From Chlamydoabsidia padenii (Eukaryota > Mucoromycota > Mucoromycetes > Mucorales > Cunninghamellaceae), in the NCBI GenBank assembly GCA_025330725.1, contig JAIWND010000046.1, positions 98,488-162,487 on the forward strand: 64,000 nt of DNA, read 5' to 3'. The position numbers and the translations under genes are program-made. Position 1 is the first letter of the stretch. The number at the start of each line of letters is the position of its first letter. Of this stretch, positions 59,082 to 64,000 are shown in pieces. Below the pieces are notes generated by a model that saw only the letters and a program-made list of their open reading frames with translations, searched no databases and was not told where the DNA came from.

Positions 59082-60506
59082 ATGTCTGATGCAAAACAAT
59101 CTGTGTATCTTATTAATCGCTGCTTCGAGAGCAATGATTGCACCCGTGAATTCAGCACACCAAGAAAACTACGCGACCACCTTCAACATGGCCACGGATA
59201 TGTATTCCCCGCTCGTTTGAAGTCTACCCGTCGATACAACAGCAAAAAACACCTGTACCTGCGACATCGTTTTAATGATTCAAACACTGGATCTGTGATA
59301 GATCTTTTTGCCTGCCCATGCTGTACCGACCATCATATTGATTTGATTGACTTATCAGTCCATTTTCGAACTGTGCACAGTGATTATCTGCCCCCATACC
59401 TCCAACAGCGCGATCAGGATAACTTGGACGGTAAACCTGACAATGTAGAATGCCACGATGATGACAGCTCTCAAAACTCAATGGACAATTCTCCATCAAC
59501 CAAGCAAAAGCGTCCTCGCGATGAAGAACTCTCTGTTGAGGGTATCGTATTTCTGCATCCTGGTCCTGATCGTTTAGTGATTGACAGCTTTGATTTGGCT
59601 CAAGCCTTCTACAACCTTCAGACTTCTTTGAAACAAGAAAAATGGAAGCTGTCGCTTGAGCAAAATGTACATCTTGCGTTGGCGGCGACGTCAATTCTGC
59701 TCATGACGCCAAACAAATATCCTGGACAATTACAACAGTTCTTCACGTCTGAAGAATGGAGGGTGACCAATGACTGGATTCAAGATTTGTACGGGATCAA
59801 ACGTAAGCCCATGCCTGCGGACACCGTGAGCAGCATGCTGTGCATAATCGACGATCTCATAAACAAAACTATCAACCGTGAGGAAGCTGATGCCAGATTG
59901 AAGAATTTACCCTTGGATGAGTATGGGCATAAGTTCGCCAAGGCCGCAGGCGGCTTGATATTGAAGCTTATGCGTGCACCGATGGATGAAGATGCCAATG
60001 AAACTGAATTGTGTTCTCGGTTCATTGATCCATTTCTTACCGGTTTGTTTGATGATCCTGATCAAGGGATTTGTTTACGGTGGACCAATGATGCAACCCT
60101 GGAAGCCAAGACGTGCGTAGATTTTACTACAAATCGGCCGGATTTATGCATTACCAAGTGCTGCGGCGTAAAATGGAAGTCAAGCCTGGCATATGGTGAA
60201 GCCAAACCTGCTATCCGTGAAAAGGACCACTTTGTTTTGTGCAAGGACTTGTTGAAAGTGGCTATCTTTTGCAAAGATGCCTTGGACCACCAATTGATGC
60301 AAGGGATGCTTGGAATTCAAATCATCGGTCGAACTATACAATTTTATCTTCTGACATTACCAGCCAAGGGCTTATATGTGATGACTGAATTAACAACGAT
60401 CAAGATCCCTGACTCACTCCAAAATTTACCAAGCCTTGTACCTGAACTACCAAACGTCCTGAAAATCCTTGATGTTTTTCATCGAGTTTGTCGTATACGG
60501 CAGTAG
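59082..60506 (+). CDS. C2H2 zinc-finger protein with PD-(D/E)XK-like motif, orphan
   Basis: Intact ORF of 474 codons. The ATG at 59,082 (MSDAKQSVYL) is the first in frame. Two C2H2-type fingers lie at residues about 14-40 (CTREFSTPRKLRDHLQHGH) and about 75-100 (CPCCTDHHIDL, HFRTVH). An acidic linker and a Lys-rich patch follow. The C-terminal half contains RPDLCITK and then LAYGEAKP, about 20 residues apart (D about 353, E about 372, K about 374). This is the spacing of a PD-(D/E)XK nuclease core, and helices with KDLLKVAIFCKDALD follow. It sits between two mobile elements, so it may be a mobile-element endonuclease or an accessory gene. Family not recognised. Confidence 0.6.
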   Translation: MSDAKQSVYLINRCFESNDCTREFSTPRKLRDHLQHGHGYVFPARLKSTRRYNSKKHLYLRHRFNDSNTGSVIDLFACPCCTDHHIDLIDLSVHFRTVHSDYLPPYLQQRDQDNLDGKPDNVECHDDDSSQNSMDNSPSTKQKRPRDEELSVEGIVFLHPGPDRLVIDSFDLAQAFYNLQTSLKQEKWKLSLEQNVHLALAATSILLMTPNKYPGQLQQFFTSEEWRVTNDWIQDLYGIKRKPMPADTVSSMLCIIDDLINKTINREEADARLKNLPLDEYGHKFAKAAGGLILKLMRAPMDEDANETELCSRFIDPFLTGLFDDPDQGICLRWTNDATLEAKTCVDFTTNRPDLCITKCCGVKWKSSLAYGEAKPAIREKDHFVLCKDLLKVAIFCKDALDHQLMQGMLGIQIIGRTIQFYLLTLPAKGLYVMTELTTIKIPDSLQNLPSLVPELPNVLKILDVFHRVCRIRQ

Positions 60507-60812
60507 TTTATTTTATTTTTATTTTTTATTGAAGTGATTGATCTCGAAGTGAGCAATCAAGTCAAGTTTTTATTTTTATTTTTTCAGGAACCATACAAGT
60601 ATATCCGTATGGTAACACAGTAGTTGAAGATGATCACATTCGGACTACGAATGTGGGGGCTTAACTGATGGGACAAACACTTATTAGAGATAGAAAAACA
60701 GTAACAGACTTTTTTTCTTCTTCACTTGAATAAACAAGCTCATTACGTCTCGTAATCACGTCCCATATCACATATTACACGAGGTACATAGCTCCGCTTC
60801 TACTCTTTGTAG
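60507..60812. other. Gap between orphan ORF and hairpin 3
   Basis: Contains a duplicated tttttatttttattttttattgaagtg-like stretch (about 60,508-60,585). No gene. Confidence 0.4.
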
Positions 60813-61058
60813 TAGGAGGTGATCCAAGTTTATACCAAGGAAGTTTAACCCTGGTAACCATACCAAGAACAGAAAGTCAACAGCAACTAAGTATATTACC
60901 AGAATTTACGCTTGATGTCACATCCAGAAAGTTGTGTTCATCCAAAAAGTATACCCTCCTAATTTTTAAAAACAAGGGCGATTACTGGGATGTGACATCA
61001 AGCGTAAATTCTGGTAATATACTTAGTTGCTGTTGACTTTCTGTTCTTGGTATGGTTA

Positions 61059-61063
61059 CCAGG
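61059..61063. repeat. Target-site duplication of solo LTR 3, left (ccagg)
   Basis: Repeated at 61,574-61,578. Confidence 0.92.
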
Positions 61064-61573
61064 TGTCGTATCAGGCATTACTACCCAACTGCGAAATTAG
61101 CTTCTATGAAACTTGACGACTAGAAATAAAGAATCTGACCCTCAAATAAAGTCTCACATACTTAAGGTAGCATGAGTAATGATGATTTAACTTCCGCTCC
61201 CAGAAAAAAAGGAGTCAGGAGACATTTCAAGGTACGATCGCGTTTAGTAATCGATGATATGAAACCAAACCTATTAAATACTACTTCTTCTTTTCTTCTT
61301 CACAATTAAGATCTTTGGTACAATCTTTTACCAATTAAAAAGTTTTCCTTCAACGAAGAGGAACAGCAGTCAGATCTATGGGATCTATGCATCTTTCCAT
61401 TGGTGCCGTGTTAGCCAGTTAGAAATTTATCAACGCCTATATAAGCAGCAGTAGTTTGTCTCCTCTATTATGTTCATCACTTTTTTTATTATTCATTCTT
61501 TAAACAACATAAAAATAAAGGGTAATAACAGTTCTCGTTTATTTTTGTGTTCTTCCCTACCCTATATACTTCA
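61064..61573 (-). mobile_element. Solo LTR 3 (510 bp)
   Basis: Exactly 510 bp, same orientation as LTR 1, inserted in the right arm of hairpin 3 with ccagg duplications. Confidence 0.95.
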
Positions 61574-61578
61574 CCAGG
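61574..61578. repeat. Target-site duplication of solo LTR 3, right (ccagg)
   Basis: Pairs with 61,059-61,063. Confidence 0.92.
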
Positions 61579-61971
61579 GTTAAACTTCCTTGGTATAAAC
61601 TTGGATCACCTCCTATATATATTGTAATAAAACTCATATTTTACCTCACTCAATGTAATAAATGGTGCTTGATGGGAACTTTCGATAAAGTATCTTCCGT
61701 TGATCATTGTGCCAACGTGTGATGACCCGATCTCGCCAAATCAAGACATCTGTCAAACCTTAATCACTTGATCCGATTTACTTCTCATTGTACCACATGA
61801 TCTAATTACCTTCTTATTACTGCGCTTGGATCACCTGATTAACATTCCTGAAACACTTCCATCTAAACCTGAAACGATCTACAATGATCATCCATCTGCG
61901 CCACGACCACTTGACCTATTACTTCCATCTTGAACTTTCCATCAACCTTATTTATTAGATCGCAGAACTAG

Positions 61972-61980
61972 TATAAATAC
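61972..61980 (+). promoter_or_regulatory. TATA-like box
   Basis: tataaatac about 90 bp upstream of an ATG at 62,069 that opens a possible exon. Position and sequence fit a core promoter; not otherwise supported. Confidence 0.3.
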
Positions 61981-62068
61981 CCCACCTTTTCCCCTTCCAT
62001 TTTGATCTGCATCCTGACAACACAATAAATACCTGCTCTTTACTTGTTACTCTCCAAACCTTAGAACC

Positions 62069-62227
62069 ATGTCCACAAACCAAACCCCCGTCTCCTCTAC
62101 CCTCGCTAATTGGATCGACTCCGTTCTTCTAGACGGGGCCGGTCCTGACACAACGCTATGTCTTCTAACTAGATGTTTACATAACAAAAAGCGGTTGACG
62201 AAAAAGGATGGGCAGCCACATACCCAG
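62069..62227 (+). CDS. Possible 5' exon of an unknown gene
   Basis: 53 codons from MSTNQTPVSSTLANWIDSVL to a cag followed by gtatca donor. No continuation was recognised downstream; the next recognisable sequence is a MULE fragment on the other strand. It could be the stump of a gene or transposon ORF cut by later insertions. Confidence 0.3.
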
Positions 62228-62445
62228 GTATCAACATTAGTGGCATAATTTTTTGGCTTTCTATTAGTATAAATAACAAGTTAATATCTTTTAATTTCAT
62301 ATTGTGATATCATACAGTAGTAGTTGTCGTCGCCTTTTTTTTTACCTTGACGTTCTTTTAGTGAGTTCCAGGCGCTCACAAACAACCTTTCCCATTTAGA
62401 TGGATCCCTGCGAAGAATTATTCTATGATTATATGAATCGACCAG

Positions 62446-62721
62446 TTATTCACAGTGTTTGGCCAAGATTATATATGCCAAAAAGTCTTGTCGGGGTCGG
62501 CTGTAGCAATAAAGATGATTCCGTTTGAGGACACGCCAATGAGCTTCGATTAGCATTGTTAACTTTGCCGTGGGAATCCCTGGAGTAGTACAACGACCCC
62601 ATAAAACCTCATTGTCATTCCGTGTACCATTGTCTCCACAAGTACGCCCAACCATCTGGCAACGATCTACGCACGCAATACTCATACATTTACCGGACGA
62701 AAGCTTGGTGGATTTCACCAC
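62446..62721 (-). pseudogene. MULE family 1 transposase, C-terminal fragment
   Basis: Reads TTPGIPTAKLTMLIEAHWRV then LKRNHLYCYSRPRQD, matching VEVHWRVSKHNHLYHHNRP of the element at 43.9-44.0 kb. It contains a cysteine pair MVGRTCGDN further N-terminal. No termini or catalytic region remain. Confidence 0.65.
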
Positions 62722-62889
62722 ACCCCGAAAAATTCAGAGGCCTCATAGGCTCCTTAAGATGTTGAAAATGGAGCCTATGGGGCTAATTTAACTTCCTCAC
62801 AATCCTCACAAAAGGATTTTCAAATATAAACCGCCGCTGCAATGGCGGAATCGATAGTTACCTTATTAATAACTGTTAGTCACCTCGTA

Positions 62890-62945
62890 TACAGTCATTT
62901 CAGAAAGTAAAGTCGCTGATTTTGAGTTTGATGTCGCACCAAAAA
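62890..62945 (+). repeat. Probable left terminus of the Tc1 element at 63 kb
   Basis: tatacagtcatttcagaaag then taaagtcgc shows the TA/CAGT start and the spacing seen at 41,367 and 53,462. The transposase start follows about 200 bp later. The right end is beyond the window. Confidence 0.5.
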
Positions 62946-63148
62946 ATTGCCTGTCCAACAACAATGTCGACTGATCCAAAAATAAAGACGCATTCACGTG
63001 ACATGAACTTCGTTTATTTTTACTTGTCGCTTAGTAATTATCCAATAAAAATTCTTGGCATTTTATTTTTATAAAATAGGCACGATTTTCTTATTGCTTC
63101 CTTTTGCGTTTCTTTTACCTATTTTTGTTTATTTTACAGACATTCAGA

Positions 63149-64000
63149 ATGGATATGCAAATTTTTTATGAAGATGGACAAGGACATGTTGTTGATGAGA
63201 ACGGAGTTGAGCCCATGGATCTTGTTGTTGACGAGGAGTTATTCGCTATCGAAACAATAAGTTCTCGTACGCAATTCCTAGCGAATAAACCTCCTGAGAG
63301 ACCTCATAATCCTGTAATGCGTGTCGTTGCGGATGAGAGGAGCAGTGAGGATGTTTATATGGAGCAATGCAACAAGCGCTGCTATACAGTTTATTCTGAT
63401 GAAGATAAAACTCGATTTTTTCATTTATTTTTCCGCAAATGCTTGAATGCTTCTTCTGCTGCGAGACAATTAGGTATTCATATCCGAACAGCACAGAGAT
63501 GGGTCAAACGCTATTATGAAGATCCTGAAAGCATTTTCGAGAAGAAGAAAAAGTCAGGTCGGCGTCGTATTCTTGGAGAAGAGCATAAGCAGTTTCTTTT
63601 AAATTACATTGATGAGAATCCTTCTGCTGTTGTAACTGAAGTATCAGAAAATTTGACACAAAACTTTGCGGACCTTAGTGTTTCTCGTAGCACTATTTAT
63701 AACTTCATGACAACTGAGTGTAATCTATCTATTAAGCAAGCACAATTCCAACCTGTAGAAAGAAATAGCGAAGAAAAAATTCAACAAAGGTACGATTGGT
63801 ACAAAAGTGGCAGCAAACTGATATGGATTTCACAACAAATTGCGTCTTTCTTGACGAGTCAGCCTTTCATATTAATTTGAAACGAGGCATGGCTTGGTCA
63901 AAGAAGGGAACTCCTGCAATAGTTACAGTGCCTACAACGAAAGCGAATGCAACATCGATTTTAGGTGCAATATCTGCCACTGGTTTAATTAATGTTAGTA
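63149..64000 (+). pseudogene. Tc1-type (DD34E family) transposase, frame-shifted, runs off the window
   Basis: Same family as 56,961-58,756. It starts MDMQIFYEDGQGHVVDENG, then the helix-turn-helix NASSAARQLGIHIRTAQRW and VSRSTIYNFM. In the A-run near 63,800-63,804 (tacaaaagtgg) one base is missing relative to the sister copy. The frame therefore changes and the catalytic part continues in another frame (CVFLDESAFHINLKRG) to the window edge. The first catalytic Asp is present; the second and the Glu lie outside. Confidence 0.88.

Larger units (their letters stand above)
60813..61615. repeat. Hairpin 3: perfect inverted repeat, 113-bp arms, split by solo LTR 3
   Basis: The left arm is 60,813-60,925 and the spacer 60,926-60,987. 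The right arm starts at 60,988 and is interrupted after 61,063 by a 510-bp LTR plus a 5-bp duplication, resuming at 61,579-61,615. Without the insert the arms are perfect reverse complements. Ends read taggaggtgatccaag, with TA at both outer ends. Confidence 0.9.

Overview
The window is a 64 kb piece of a fungal chromosome, most likely an early-diverging filamentous fungus (Mucoromycota, Mucorales-like). The reasons are many short introns (about 45-100 nt), AT-rich intergenic DNA, Ser/Gln/Asn low-complexity tracts, an intron-rich histone H3.3-type gene, and a dense load of Fanzor, MULE, Tc1, Harbinger-like, CACTA-like, LINE and LTR sequences. Phylum and order are inferred; no rRNA or other marker gene is present.

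Layout. 1-1.0 kb: 5' part of actin-related protein 6 (minus). 2.1-4.9 kb: Fanzor-type nuclease gene, family A copy 1 (minus). 5.0-8.9 kb: decayed Tc1 transposase split by a 5'-truncated LINE with a perfect 16-bp target duplication. 8.9-10.7 kb: decayed MULE family 1. 10.8-14.8 kb: uncertain multi-exon gene (minus) and a decayed tnp2/CACTA-like transposase (plus). 15.3-17.7 kb: prefoldin subunit 3 and a CUE-domain protein. 18.5-19.8 kb: two Fanzor fragments on opposite strands. 20.1-23.5 kb: RGS protein and a protein kinase-like gene. 23.6-27.6 kb: Fanzor family A copy 2, whose N-terminal ORF carries a bactofilin-like beta-solenoid. 28.8-32.8 kb: Fanzor family B (plus). 33.4-40.3 kb: secreted WSC-like protein, LRR protein, Ser-rich protein and BTB protein. 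41.8-45.5 kb: MULE family 1 with long inverted ends, abutting the histone H3 promoter. 45.5-47.6 kb: histone H3 and a DUF1838-like protein. 48.0-51.4 kb: MULE family 2 with a FLYWCH-like N terminus and a SWIM finger. 51.7-64 kb: nested mobile DNA containing a Gypsy integrase fragment, a Harbinger-like transposase fused to a chromodomain, a zinc-knuckle basic protein, Tc1 elements, a C2H2 plus PD-(D/E)XK-like orphan, three long perfect hairpins and three 510-bp solo LTRs.

How the parts relate. Host genes (Arp6/SWR1 chromatin remodelling, prefoldin, ubiquitin binding, G-protein signalling, cell surface, histone) sit in short islands between mobile elements. Terminal sequence of MULE family 1 recurs next to the 3' ends of both family A Fanzor genes and about 60-100 bp upstream of the histone, prefoldin and kinase start codons. 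This suggests that MULE-type elements carry or carried the Fanzors and insert near promoters. The solo LTRs each sit in a different older transposon with exact 5-bp duplications, which gives a relative insertion order.

Limits: all homology is by eye. Exon junctions were chosen by reading frame and splice consensus. Fanzor and MULE gene models with stops or shifts are reported as decayed rather than forced into one protein.
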